From Lapidilactobacillus luobeiensis (GTDB lineage Bacteria > Bacillota > Bacilli > Lactobacillales > Lactobacillaceae): a stretch of DNA of 64,000 bases. Within the stretch, counting starts at the first letter, position 1. Every line of letters starts with the position of its first letter. The translations under genes and the position numbers were made by a program. The DNA is taken from the NCBI RefSeq assembly GCF_024345205.1, contig NZ_BROC01000014.1, positions 1 to 64,000 of the forward strand, written 5' to 3'. The notes beneath the pieces were generated by a model. The model had not been told where the DNA came from and searched no databases. It saw nothing but the letters and a program-made list of their open reading frames with translations. This document shows positions 39,356-49,136 of the stretch, piece by piece.

Positions 39356-40228
39356 AATGTTGGCCGCAGCTTGCGCTGCGAAATTCGGGGGTGAGCTCGC
39401 TGTGGGCGTCACTTTGAGCTTCGCAAAGCCCGCGAATCTCAAAGCTGAGCCTTGTCCTAAGCGGCACAGCCGCCAAGGACAATTTCACGGCGATCTCACC
39501 CCGAATTTCTCCGCTCCAGCCGCTCAACGTTATAACAGTTGTTTGAGCACTCACGCCAACTGGCAAACTATCGCCAATTGATGGGGAACCACGCAATTGA
39601 CGACCACGGTTAGTGGTCACAAGCTTTAAATTGGCGACACCGGTACAGTCGGTCTGATGAACAGACCTAGTTTTCGGTGAATCAACTGAATCAGTCGATT
39701 TCCACCCGTGGATTGTTAAGAAAGCGGGTAAAGATATTCAGTCTACGCAAAGTGTCCCAACCTTCTAATCCAAATCCGTTGGCATTGCCGTACCACCTCA
39801 AAAAGAGCGATTGGTTGGCCTCTTGCTTGCAAAACCACTTCGTCAGATACACAACTTCGATTGCAGCTAAGCTCAATTCTGCCTAGCAACCGCCTCAGGA
39901 CGTGTGGCTCTATCCAGAGTGTGAGCCGACCTGGGTAGCTTCTGAGCATTAGCCTAGCAACTATTTTGGAGGCTGGGCTTGCCTCCGGAATAGTTGCGTA
40001 GCTAAGCACAGGGAGCTAGGTCGGTGAGCACGTTTCGAAACAGAGTGTGTAGCACAACGGGTTGACTTCGAGCATTAGCCTAGCAATGGCTTTGGAAGCG
40101 GGCTTCGCTTCCGAAACCATTACGTAGCTAAGCACAGAAGTCAGTTGCGCGGAGCACGTTTCCAGTCCGCAACAGCAGTCCCAGCCGGTTGCGCTCATGC
40201 GCAACACCCACCAAACCTGCAATTAAGT
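39356..40228 (+). repeat. R repeat copy 9 (chimeric right end with two nested B elements)
   Basis: Complete left palindrome and core. The right palindrome starts with gcaaccgcctcaggacgt but ends with gcagtcccagccggttgc, so its two arms come from different versions and cannot pair. Two B elements in tandem (39915-40036 and 40041-40162) lie between them. Confidence 0.88.
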
Positions 40229-40242
40229 GTAGAAAAAAACGT

Positions 40243-40283
40243 AAAAAAAGACTGCACCAATGACCAACAGCATTGGGCAGTCT
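40243..40283 (-). terminator. terminator after the 27-codon ORF
   Basis: Minus strand AGACTGCCCAATG/CATTGGTGCAGTCT stem followed by TTTTTTT. Confidence 0.8.
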
Positions 40284-40311
40284 AATCTTTGTCCGTCTGA
40301 AATCCCATCGA

Positions 40312-40395
40312 TCAAAATGGAAGTTTGACGTTACCCCGAAAAGAAGTGGCCATGCTGCGACTTACTGTGCGATTATTTTTTCGATTTAACAACAT
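40312..40395 (-). CDS. small ORF, 27 aa, basic peptide
   Basis: ATG preceded by AAGGAAGCGAC, followed after 27 codons by a stop and within 30 bp by a strong terminator. The peptide starts MLLNRKNNRTVSRSM and is rich in Arg, Asn and Ser, with no membrane segment. A possible promoter (TTGGCC, 18 bp, TAATAA) lies about 40-70 bp upstream. It lies between the second MFS gene and its terminator. I do not recognise a family; it could be a leader, a signalling peptide or chance. Confidence 0.4.
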   Translation of the reverse strand: MLLNRKNNRTVSRSMATSFRGNVKLPF

Positions 40396-40551
40396 GTCGC
40401 TTCCTTCTTTCTCCATTAATTTACACTTATTAAGTAATTTATCATAAAACGGCCAAATTTCCTAGTGTTTTTTTAACCACGCGTCATTTGACTAGGTGCT
40501 GGCGCTGAATAAGCCACATTGAGCGCCAGTATTGCCTAGATTCAGGCCGCT

Positions 40552-41799
40552 TCAATCCTGCTCGTCACCTTGCACATCGCGAAGGCCTAAAGGAACAAGG
40601 ATCACGGAGAAAAGGGCGATCAGTGTTCCCGCGATGATAAAGATCGCAGGTGCCGCCAGCCGGTCAAACAGGAAGCCAAAGACTGCCGTCCCCAATGGAA
40701 CCGCTACTTGCACAAAGGCATCAAGCAGTGAGAACACCTTGCCCTGTTGCTTGGGCTGAATTCGTTTTTGCATATAGGTGACTAGGGGAATCTTCCCGGT
40801 GACCAGAACCACCCCGATCAAAAGACTGATCAGAAAAATAAGAGCTGTAAAAACAACTAGCGGTGACGCGAACGCCTGAATAACCACACCGTTGCTGGCA
40901 ATTAAGATACCACACATGATCCAGCTCAGAACAATCAAGGAGAGCTCTCTCCGCTTGAATTTTAGATAGGGCATCACCAGCGAAGCAACGATCATACCCA
41001 CCGGAACGGCGATCTCAATTAGTCCGATCGAGAGCGAATTGCCCGACAGCTTTGTGAAGACGACATAGGGCAGCCCCACTGTCAGACTAGACATCAAGAA
41101 ATTGATCAAGAGCATCCCCAGCATCAAGAGCAGGACGACGTGTTCTTTCAGCAAATATTTGATCGTCTCCACAAATGTGGCGTTATTGGTCGATATTGAA
41201 TCTGAATCTAAGTCGGTTGAACGGATACTTGGACGTTTAGAGTACGGTAGTTTTAGGAAAAAGATAATTGCGATGACTTCGCAGAACACCTCGAAACCCA
41301 AGAAGAGCTCGAGATTGATAAACGAGTACGCGGCCCCCGCTAGCAGTGGTCCCATCATCGACGCGAATGAGCTCATCGACTGTTGTGTACTATTGTAATC
41401 GATCAGTTGTTCTTCCGAGGACACAATATAAACGGCAGATGTCATCAACGTGCTGCCATAACTAATGTCGCTGATGTTGAGGAAAACGGTCAGAATGGAA
41501 ACAGAAATCACGCTGACCTGCCCACCCCACTGGAGAAAAAAGCCAAAAACAAGCAAAGACACAATACTGATCAGCTGCGACCCAATGAGTAGCCTCCGTT
41601 TAGGAAAGCGGTCAACAATATAACCAATCAGTGGCGTGAGAATGATCGAGGTGACCGCGCCAACGACCAACACCGTGCTATACGCGGTGGCGCTGTTTGT
41701 TTTTGCTAAAATGCTTAGTGATAATGCAAATGTAAAGATGCTGCTGCCAAGCTCCGCAAATAAAACAGAGCCCATTAACCAAATTTTATTTTTACCCAT
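40552..41799 (-). CDS. MFS transporter
   Basis: 415 aa membrane protein with about twelve hydrophobic segments. Motif-A-like loop GYIVDRFPKRR between helices 2 and 3; a long Ser/Asp-rich central loop (STDLDSDSISTNN). The start follows GGGAGGAACATA. Codon use is visibly more AT-rich than the flanking genes, and the surroundings are decayed, which suggests acquisition from another source. Substrate unknown; efflux is likely by family. Confidence 0.82.
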   Translation of the reverse strand: MGKNKIWLMGSVLFAELGSSIFTFALSLSILAKTNSATAYSTVLVVGAVTSIILTPLIGYIVDRFPKRRLLIGSQLISIVSLLVFGFFLQWGGQVSVISVSILTVFLNISDISYGSTLMTSAVYIVSSEEQLIDYNSTQQSMSSFASMMGPLLAGAAYSFINLELFLGFEVFCEVIAIIFFLKLPYSKRPSIRSTDLDSDSISTNNATFVETIKYLLKEHVVLLLMLGMLLINFLMSSLTVGLPYVVFTKLSGNSLSIGLIEIAVPVGMIVASLVMPYLKFKRRELSLIVLSWIMCGILIASNGVVIQAFASPLVVFTALIFLISLLIGVVLVTGKIPLVTYMQKRIQPKQQGKVFSLLDAFVQVAVPLGTAVFGFLFDRLAAPAIFIIAGTLIALFSVILVPLGLRDVQGDEQD

Positions 41800-42097
41800 T
41801 ATGTTCCTCCCGGTGCCATTTCACGAGCGTAGTTGTGATGCCTACTCAACTCTGCCATGGCGCTTTGACGGCTAGTGCTCTAGGCCGACCGATCTCACTG
41901 CTCGCAAAAGACTGGTGCAACCTGTGACGGAGTTCAACGTGATCATCATCAATCAGTCCAAAGTTAGTAGCTCCCAGCATGCGAAAACGGAATTTCAAAA
42001 AAGTCGTTGGACAACACAAAAAGGCCATCGTAAACACAGCGTTGCGTTTGCAGTAGCCTCAATAACCATTTTATTCCGAGTGATAAGGGGTTGTTAA

Positions 42098-42163
42098 CTA
42101 GCCTTTATCAAAGCAGTGGTAGGTGTTGAGGCGACGTTCAAAGTTGTCCTTAAATAGCTTCAT
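42098..42163 (-). CDS. tiny ORF, 21 aa, possible gene remnant
   Basis: ATG with AAAGAAGGTGGCAATT upstream, reading MKLFKDNFERRLNTY before stopping at TAG. The ribosome binding site is good but the peptide is short and the same frame resumes after stops, so it may be the surviving start of a decayed gene. Confidence 0.25.
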   Translation of the reverse strand: MKLFKDNFERRLNTYHCFDKG

Positions 42164-42741
42164 AATTGCCACCTTCTTTCCCTTTCGCTTTCGGCCGCAC
42201 CTTGATAAAACGCTAATAAGATATAAACACTGGGTGTCGCACACGGATAAAAACCCTTATTCTAGCAAAACCTTATTTCAAGAAGTCAGGACGATTAAAG
42301 TTTCGTCAAAATCGCCGCTATTTTCCCCGACCGATCTTTCCAAAATCAGCTGACTGGTGCTCATTCGGACGGTTAATCTGAATCGAAATACCGACCACCA
42401 CTAGCATGATCATTACTTTCAAAGGCATTTCAGAAATCGATTTCACACCCAATTATATTCTAAATCACAAATAATGTCTATGAGTTCTTCTAATAGAATT
42501 AAAATGTTTTTTCGTTATTCAGCGTTTGGCTCATTATTCCTTAATGTTCCGCAAATGGTGCGTCGCTTTTCCGTTAAGCCCAGCTCCGTCACAACAACGA
42601 TTGCTGAATTTAACAGCATGCTGATCGTCATGTCAAACCAGAAGCCTGGCACCGCGTGAATTGATGTTTCTAAAGTGACTGATAGTTGCTTTCTTTGTCC
42701 ATCTTTCTCTGTAAGCGGGGCGTAGATACTTTTTGTGACAT

Positions 42742-42807
42742 CAAAAAAAGTCTAGAACACCTAGTGAAGGATTATTTTCCAACACCAAAAATTCTAGACC
42801 CCTTTTT
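42742..42807. terminator. hairpin with T runs on both sides
   Basis: GTCTAGAA (42750-42757) pairs with TTCTAGAC (42792-42799). Flanking AAAAAAA and CCCCTTTTTT would let it terminate in either direction. Confidence 0.5.
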
Positions 42808-42991
42808 TGAAATAAATCGACCAGCTTAATTGGCTTAATAGCCAGCCCCAGCAACGGCCCAGCCACCAACGATCAACTTCAAGTTCAGCGCCGCTTAAAA
42901 AGGACAAATTGCCTAGCGTTTTTCACTATTATTTTTCTAAAAAAGCGTTATAATAGATTTGGTTAAAATAAAAGTTAGGAGGACTGAAGAA

Positions 42992-43321
42992 ATGTTAAAA
43001 ACTATTTCAACGAATTTCTCGGCGGCGCAGTTACAAAGGGATTGTCCTCAATTGGCCCATCGGATCGGAATTTTGATCAACACTTATCTCCAACCAGGTG
43101 AGTTTCATGATCCTTATGCCCTGAAGGTGCGGCGTTACACCATTGTTTTGAACCAACACACCCAGCGGTTGGATCTAAGATCGGCTTGGGATCTGGCGGA
43201 TGGCGATCAACCGTTATTGACCTTGCGCGCCTTACTTGGTGAGGAACCTTCAGTTGACCTGACCGAAGCGACGATCACCAAAATGTTGATCACACAACTG
43301 GACGCGGTCTTGGCCCACTGA
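42992..43321 (+). CDS. hypothetical protein, 109 aa
   Basis: Not recognised. A soluble protein (MLKTISTNFSAAQLQRDC...), no signal or membrane segment, with Leu-rich and Asp-rich C-terminal half. AGGAGG spaced 9 nt before the ATG makes 42992 the start, rather than a TTG eleven codons upstream. A TATAAT at 42949-42954 is a good -10, and a strong terminator follows, so it is a real single-gene unit. Confidence 0.7.
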   Translation: MLKTISTNFSAAQLQRDCPQLAHRIGILINTYLQPGEFHDPYALKVRRYTIVLNQHTQRLDLRSAWDLADGDQPLLTLRALLGEEPSVDLTEATITKMLITQLDAVLAH

Positions 43322-43378
43322 GCAACTTTCCCCGACAAGTGGTTGAACTGATCTCACTAGCACAGCGTCCACAAAAAA

Positions 43379-43441
43379 ACTGATTCGTTCGTTTCCGTTG
43401 ATTAAAACAGGAACGATCCGAATCAGTTTTTATTTTTTTAA
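43379..43441 (+). terminator. terminator after the 109 aa hypothetical gene
   Basis: ACTGATTCG..TCGTT pairs with AACGATCCGAATCAGT, followed by a long T run. Confidence 0.8.
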
Positions 43442-43629
43442 AGCGCGGCCTACAGGTTGTTAACACAAGGGGGGAGGAAGTGTTGAACAGGGTATCTAAG
43501 TGCGCTAGAAACACAGTCAGGGGGGTGACTGCGGGGAGCGATTTGCGGCCGCGTTTGTCAGCGAAAAATCATTGATCAGTTATTACAACGAGCGACAAAA
43601 TCACTATTGCTAAAAATAAGTAGATCACT

Positions 43630-44028
43630 TTAGCAGTTTTTCACGCCATCAGTCATCATTTTTTCCTTGAGTTCGGCAGTGGTTGGTGCTTGATAGTGGG
43701 TGATCGAAACAGCGCTATCCAAGATGCCACTGTTATCCCGCAGAATCAAGAAGCCATTGTGAAAATCTAACGCCAAACCATCCGTCAAGTACATCAACTC
43801 AGGCTTGCCCGTAAAGAAATGGAGACCCTGTTCGTTGGTCAAAGCCTGATCGTAACCTTCTTCAGGCTGATCGACTAAAACCAACTGGAACTTGGCGCCG
43901 ATCGTACAAGAGCCACCCATGTTTGAGAACTTGTTTGAGCCATCATCCAATGCTAGCAGCACCAGCTCATCCTTGGTAATTTTATTCGCCAAATAGGTTT
44001 GAGCCGCCTCTTTGATTTTGATTTCCAT
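43630..44028 (-). CDS. HesB/IscA-like iron-sulfur biosynthesis family protein
   Basis: 132 aa. The fold pattern matches the lactobacillus branch of the Fe-S_biosyn family: LVLLALDDGSNKFSNMGGSCTIGAKFQLVLVD near the N-terminus and LALDFHNGFLILRDNSGILDSAV toward the end. Only one Cys is in the core, so it lacks the C-x(n)-C-G-C set of true A-type carriers and may not carry a cluster. Single gene; role unknown. Confidence 0.75.
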   Translation of the reverse strand: MEIKIKEAAQTYLANKITKDELVLLALDDGSNKFSNMGGSCTIGAKFQLVLVDQPEEGYDQALTNEQGLHFFTGKPELMYLTDGLALDFHNGFLILRDNSGILDSAVSITHYQAPTTAELKEKMMTDGVKNC

Positions 44029-44295
44029 CTTAAATCACCTCATTCTTTTAAAAAGGGTTGTGCACAACTCTTACTACTTCATTGTAACGGTCTTGTGTGC
44101 TGATTGCAATGGAACTGCTTAAGAAAAGTAAGCTGGCCGCGCGACGAAATGTCACTAACACCAAGGGTTGATCAGTGCTTAACTTTGCTTTACTTAGTGC
44201 CGCTACGAGCTGAGCACACAAACCTAGCCATTCGTTTCATTTTCATCATTTCCGATTTTGCTCAGAATGAGTAACTTCTCACAGTTGCATTTGCT

Positions 44296-44324
44296 TGCAT
44301 TCGGTTGACGGCTTACATAAAATT
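44296..44324 (+). promoter_or_regulatory. promoter of the SDR gene
   Basis: -35 TTGCAT (44296-44301), 17 bp spacer, -10 TAAAAT (44319-44324). Confidence 0.65.
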
Positions 44325-44355
44325 AGTGGCGTAGAATGAAATTGGAGGTTTTTTT

Positions 44356-44997
44356 ATGACAAAAGTCGTTATTTTAGGCGCGAATGGTCAAATCGCCCGT
44401 TTAGCAACAGCCCAATTACTGGCTGACAAAAAAGTTGACCTGAAATTATTTTTACGGAATGCTGATCGTTTGCAGAATGAAGACACTGGCAACGCGGAAA
44501 TCATCGAAGGTGACGCCACCAAAGAGGCTGATTTGACCAAGGCCATCACTGGCGCTGATGTGGTCTACGCCAATTTGGCCGGCGGGACGATCGAAGTCCA
44601 AGCGCGCAAAGTCGTTAGTGTCATGGATAAATTAGGCGTGAAACGGTTGATCTGGATCTCAACTTTAGGGATCTATGATGAAGTTCCTGGCAAGTTTGGT
44701 GAATGGAATCACGAACAATTAGACGAAGGATACTTACCACTTTATGCCGCGGCAGCCGAACAAGTTGAGAAGTCCGATTTGGATTATACGATCATTCGGC
44801 CGGCTTGGTTGGATAACAAGGATGAAATCGATTATGAATTGACGCAAAAGGGTGAAGACTTTAAGGGGACTGAGGTTTCACGGAAGAGTGTGGCCGCTTT
44901 TGTTAAGCGTCTGATCGATGATCCGACGGAAAACCTGCGGCACTCTGTGGGCATCAACAAACCCAATACCGATGGCGACAAGCCGGCTTGGTATTAA
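44356..44997 (+). CDS. NAD(P)H-binding SDR-like oxidoreductase
   Basis: 213 aa atypical short-chain dehydrogenase. Nucleotide-binding GANGQIARLA (8-17); NAD(P)-binding domain with IIRPAWLDN and GTEVSRKSVAAF toward the C-terminus. Similar proteins are annotated as NmrA-like or YwnB-like; whether it is an enzyme or a redox sensor is open. TTGGAGG precedes the ATG. Repeat R10 begins at the base after the stop codon. Confidence 0.85.
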   Translation: MTKVVILGANGQIARLATAQLLADKKVDLKLFLRNADRLQNEDTGNAEIIEGDATKEADLTKAITGADVVYANLAGGTIEVQARKVVSVMDKLGVKRLIWISTLGIYDEVPGKFGEWNHEQLDEGYLPLYAAAAEQVEKSDLDYTIIRPAWLDNKDEIDYELTQKGEDFKGTEVSRKSVAAFVKRLIDDPTENLRHSVGINKPNTDGDKPAWY

Positions 44998-45980
44998 AAG
45001 TAGGTTGTCCGCAGCTTGCGCTGCGAAATTCGGGGTGAGCTCGCTGTGGGCGCTGTTTTGAGCCAATCCGCAAGGTGCGCGGCTTGTCTCAAAATCAGGC
45101 CTTGTCCTAAGCGGCAAAGCCGCCAAGGACAATTTCACGGCGATCTCACCCCGAATTTCTCCGCTCCAGCCGCTCAACGTTTTAACAGCCGTTTGAGCGC
45201 TCCCGCCGATTGGCAAACTATGGTGAATTGATGAGGATCCACGCCATTGACGACCGTGGTTAGTAGTCACCAGCTTTAAATTGGTGACACCAATACAGTC
45301 TGTCCGATAAACAAAGCTAGTTTTCAGTGAATCAACTGAATTGATTGGTTTCCACCCAAGGATTGTCAAGGAAACGAATAGAGATGTTCATCCTGCGCAA
45401 AGTATCCCGACCTCCAAATCCGTTGGCATTGCCGTACCACCCCAAAAAAGTTGGAATTGTTTGACCACGACACTTGCAAAAGCGCCTTGTCGGATATCCA
45501 GCTTCGATTGCAGATAGGCTCAGTTCTGCCTAGCAACCGCCTCAGGACGTGTGGCTCTAACCAGAGTGAGAGCCGACCTGGTCAGCTTCTGAGCATTAGC
45601 CTAGCAACTATTTTGGAGGCTGGTTTGTGCCTCCGAAATAGTTGCGTAGCTAAGCGGAAGAAGCTAGGTCGGCGAACACGTTTCAGCGGTGATGTTATTC
45701 TTAGCGATTTATCGCTTAGAATAAGGCTCGATTTTAAAACAGGCCGCGGGTTTTGCGGATTGGCTTAAAACGATGCCCACTGCGTTCGAACCAGAGTGCG
45801 CAGCGCAACGGGTTGACTTCGAGCATTAGCCTAGCAATGGCTTTGGAAGCGGGCTTCGCTTCCGAAACCATTACGTAGCTAAGCACAGAAGTCAGTTGCG
45901 CGGAGCACGTTTCCAGTCCGCATCAGCAGTCCCAGCCGGTTGCGCTCACGCGCAACACCCACCACACCTGCAATCAAGCA
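44998..45980 (+). repeat. R repeat copy 10 (chimeric right end with two nested B elements)
   Basis: Left end starts directly after the TAA of the preceding gene. B elements sit at 45562-45684 and 45792-45913, both inside the right palindrome. Its outer arms are again from different versions (gcaaccgcctcaggacgt on the left, gcagtcccagccggttgc on the right). Confidence 0.9.
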
Positions 45981-46070
45981 CAGAACAAAAAAACAGAACC
46001 ACATATTTTTCCAATCAATCACAGCAATATGCTTTACCAAAAAAAATCCAAGGAAAGAGAAGGCTTTGAC

Positions 46071-47258
46071 ATGACAGAATACAAGTTTCTCGAACCATAC
46101 AAGTTTTTGCATAAGGACATTACCCTGAAGAACCGCGTCGTCATTCCGCCAATGACGGAAACGATGGGATTCCACGATGGTAGCGTCAGCGACGCCGAAT
46201 TGAGTTATTATGGCACTCACACTGGCGGTGTCGGCATGTTCATCACCGCCGTGGCCAACGTTAACGATTTGGGCAAGGGTTTTGAGGGCGAGTTGAGTGT
46301 CGCCGATGATCGTTTTATCCCTGGTCTGCGCAAGCTGGCCCACGCGATTCAACAGGATGGCACCAAGGCTGTTTTGCAGATTTTCAGTGCTGGGCGGATG
46401 ACCAATAGTCAGGTGCTCCGCGGCCAACAACCGGTCAGCGCCAGCGCGGTTGCGGCGTTGCGGGCGGGCTCGGAAACACCCCGCACGCTGTCCACCAAGG
46501 AAGTTTACGCGACGATCGCCGATTTTGGTCAGGCTGTGCGTCGGGCGATCCTTGCTGGTTTTGACGGTGTGGAGATTCACGGCGCCAACACTTACTTGAT
46601 CCAACAATTTTTCTCCCCTCATTCCAACCAACGGACTGATGAATTCGGTGGTTCTGTGGAGAAACGGATGACTTTCGCCTTGGATATTATTCGCGAAGTC
46701 AATCGGGTCGTGGACGAATACGCGACCAAGCCGTTCATTATCGGTTATCGGATCTCGCCTGAAGAGATCGAGAAGCCAGGGATCACTTTTGAGGATACCT
46801 TGAAGTTTATCGATGTGCTCAAGGATCAACCTCTGGATTATCTCCACGTTTCTATGGGCAGTGTTTGGCGCAAATCGCTGAATGATCCTAGCATCACCAC
46901 CCCGCTGAACGAGACGATCAAGGCTCATTTGGCTGGGAAAATGCCGCTGATCGTGGTCGGCGACCTGCAAACGCCTGCCGATGTGGAAAAAGCTGCCTCA
47001 ACTTTCGATTTGGTCGCGATCGGCCGCCAAAGCTTGCGCGAACCACAATGGGTCCAAAAAGTCGAACATCATGATGAGCAAGCAATCCGCTATGCGATCT
47101 CGCCGGATGATTTAGGCGAATTGGGCATCAAACCGCCTTTCCTGCAAATCCTGATCGCCCTCAGCGGTGAAAACGGGATCCCACTGACAACCGCCAAGGA
47201 CGTCAACCAAGCTGCCGCCAACGCTCGGATCGACCACTATCTTAGCGGTGGTAAATAA
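46071..47258 (+). CDS. NADH-dependent flavin oxidoreductase (Old Yellow Enzyme family)
   Basis: 395 aa FMN-binding TIM barrel. PPMTETMGFHDG at the N-terminus, GFDGVEIHGANTYLIQQFFSPHSNQRTDEFGGS (substrate/FMN region) in the middle, and VVGDLQTPADVEKA near the C-terminus are typical. It probably reduces activated C=C bonds. The start at 46071 follows GAGAAGG; the frame is open 14 codons further up. A minus-strand ORF of 363 codons across it is a shadow. Confidence 0.9.
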   Translation: MTEYKFLEPYKFLHKDITLKNRVVIPPMTETMGFHDGSVSDAELSYYGTHTGGVGMFITAVANVNDLGKGFEGELSVADDRFIPGLRKLAHAIQQDGTKAVLQIFSAGRMTNSQVLRGQQPVSASAVAALRAGSETPRTLSTKEVYATIADFGQAVRRAILAGFDGVEIHGANTYLIQQFFSPHSNQRTDEFGGSVEKRMTFALDIIREVNRVVDEYATKPFIIGYRISPEEIEKPGITFEDTLKFIDVLKDQPLDYLHVSMGSVWRKSLNDPSITTPLNETIKAHLAGKMPLIVVGDLQTPADVEKAASTFDLVAIGRQSLREPQWVQKVEHHDEQAIRYAISPDDLGELGIKPPFLQILIALSGENGIPLTTAKDVNQAAANARIDHYLSGGK

Positions 47259-47364
47259 CGTTTAGACCAATCAGACCTTGAAAAAGCGCTGAATTAGTAA
47301 GCGTTCAAAAAAGTGCCGAAATCAAACAAGCATTTAACACGCGCTAAGATTACTCCAGCATTTT

Positions 47365-47400
47365 AAAAAACGTCAAGACTAGTTGCTTGGCGTTTTTTGT
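47365..47400 (+). terminator. terminator after the OYE-family gene
   Basis: AAAACGTCAAG pairs with CTTGGCGTTTT, with a T tail. Confidence 0.75.
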
Positions 47401-47487
47401 TTGCATTTGGATGCGAAGGAATGGCGGTAGCCAACCCCTGGATCAGGCGCCACTGACGGGTTCGTTGTCAACACCTTCACGCTTTTT

Positions 47488-47952
47488 CTAAAGGCGCAAT
47501 GTCAAGAGTAATTCCGTTTCCGTTGACGCTTGATCGATGAAGTTTAGTTTCTTGAGAAGACCAAGCGATGGCACGTTGGCCCGGGAAACTTCGGCTTTGA
47601 TCGTCGTGATGCCCTGCTCTTTTAGCCGCCGGATCACCGCGCTGACCGCCTCAAAAGCATAGCCGTGCCGCGCTTCAGTTCGACGGATCGAATAGCCGAG
47701 CCAACAGCTATCATCCGCTTGTTTGAGATAAAGGTCGCCCAACAACGCGCCGGTCTCGCGGTTAATAATAGCCAGCTGGACGCCCTTGGTCAAATCTTAG
47801 CCGCCCAACAAAATAGCCGCATAAGCTTGTTTCGTCAACCCTTTCAGGCCTTGATAACGCATCCACTCCAAATCATTGTGATAAGCCGTAAAACTAGCGA
47901 GATCACTTTCCTGAAAACGGCGGATCAGGCAGCGCTGAGTGTTGATTTCCAT
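47488..47952 (-). pseudogene. GNAT N-acetyltransferase interrupted by an in-frame stop
   Basis: The minus strand encodes a 154-codon GNAT protein in one frame from ATG 47952 (MEINTQRCLIRRFQESDLAS) to 47488, broken only by TAA at 47797-47799 (codon 52). After the stop the same frame continues DLTKGVQLAIINRETG and carries the acetyl-CoA region LGYSIRRTEARHGYAFEAV and ANVPSLGLLKKLNF. One nonsense change explains the break. A TTG two codons after the stop could restart a truncated product, but the N-terminal half would be lost. Confidence 0.85.
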
Positions 47953-47999
47953 TGGTTGCTCTTTTCGATGATTATTTGGTCAAACTAACCATATCAAAT

Positions 48000-48291
48000 T
48001 TGCCGGCGGTTTGCACATCTGAGCGAAAAAAAGAAGCACTTGGTGTTGACAATTAGTCAGTTGATGCGCTAAGCTGGGCGTATTATAAATGTCGAAATGA
48101 GGGATCATGCCGTTGAGAATCTAAATTAATTCAAAACAACAGTTGAGCTAAACAGTCTTGTTGAACAACAAGGGGGTTCTCTGTGCGTTTTTGGATCGAT
48201 TTAGTGCTCAAGGGTGTGGTCTCTTTTTGTGTCCAATTTGCCAAAACAACCTTGTGAGCCTGGTCCTTGCGCAGACTGATTGGTGACCTAA
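48000..48291. other. spacer with a good promoter-like sequence and no clear gene
   Basis: TTGACA at about 48047, 18 bp spacer, TAAGCT faces rightward. The only ORFs after it are 9 and 24 codons (the latter GTG-started at 48182 after AAGGGGG, hydrophobic start RFWIDLVLKGVV). Not called as a gene. Confidence 0.35.
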
Positions 48292-49080
48292 GTAGATTTC
48301 CCACAGCTTGCGCTGCGAAATTCGGGGTGAGCTCGCTGTGGGCACTGTTTTGAGCCAATCCGCAAAGTACGCGGCTTGTCTCAAAATCAGGCCTTGTCCT
48401 AAGCGGCAGAGCCGCTAAGGACAATTTCACGGCGATCTCATCCCGAATTTCTCCGCTCCAGCCGCTCAACGTTACAACAGCCGTTTGAGCACTCACGCCA
48501 ATTAGCAAGCTATCGCCAATTGATGGGGATCCACGGAATTGACGACCGTTGTTAGTGGTGAGAATTCTTAAATTGGTGACACCGGTAAAGTCTGTCTGAT
48601 GAACAAACCTAGTTCTCAGTGAATCAACTGAATCGATCGGTCTCCACCCAGGATTGTCAAGGAAATGGTGAGATGTTCAGCCACGCAAAATGTCCCGACT
48701 ACCTAATCCAAATCTGTTGGCATTGCCGTACCACCCTAAAAATGGGCAATTGTTTGACCGCTAGCCTGCAAAACCACTTCGTCAAATCCTTCGCCTCGAT
48801 TGCAGATAGGCGCAATTCCGCCTAGCAACCGCCTCAGGACGTGTGGCTCAGCGGTGAGATTATTCTTAGCGATTTATCGCTTAGAATAAGGCTTGATTTG
48901 AAGACAAGCCGCGCACTTTGCGGATTGGCTTCAAACGATGCCCACCGCGTTCCAGCCACGACAAACGTCCTGAGGCGGTTGCGTCACCACCCAAACCCAC
49001 CACTTCTGCCATCAAGCGAAAAAGCATGAATAGGACCCGGTTGCGCTCGCGCGCAACACCCACCCAAGCCCGCAATCAAA
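48292..49080 (+). repeat. R repeat copy 11 (complete)
   Basis: Left palindrome aaattcggggtgagctcgc with a complement bearing one change (gcgatctcatcccgaattt), core, and a right palindrome of the gcaaccgcctcaggacgt type. An extra gcgctcgcgcgcaacaccc tail from the other right-end version follows it. Confidence 0.9.
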
Positions 49081-49136
49081 CGAACATTAATAAATAGAAT
49101 CGTATTTTTCAAAAAGTATTCTGAGGTGATGAATCT

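Larger units (their letters stand above)
41800..42960. other. 1.1 kb without a confident gene, AT-richer and probably decayed
   Basis: On the minus strand one frame from about 42163 down to 41846 reads a short ATG-led peptide, three stops, and then a 44-codon run starting MLGATNFGLIDDDHVEL. Another minus-strand frame near 42740-42516 reads a hydrophobic AVPGFWFDMTISMLLNSAIV stretch without a start. These look like remnants rather than genes. No repeat of family R or B lies here. Confidence 0.45.

Noticed and set aside
43474-43566. 30-codon TTG-started ORF after GGGGGGAGGAAG
   Set aside because: Good purine-rich leader but a highly basic chance-like peptide, no terminator of its own and no recognised type I toxin features.
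45879-46970. 363-codon minus-strand ORF
   Set aside because: It lies antisense to the well-supported OYE-family gene and starts inside a B repeat; no family features.
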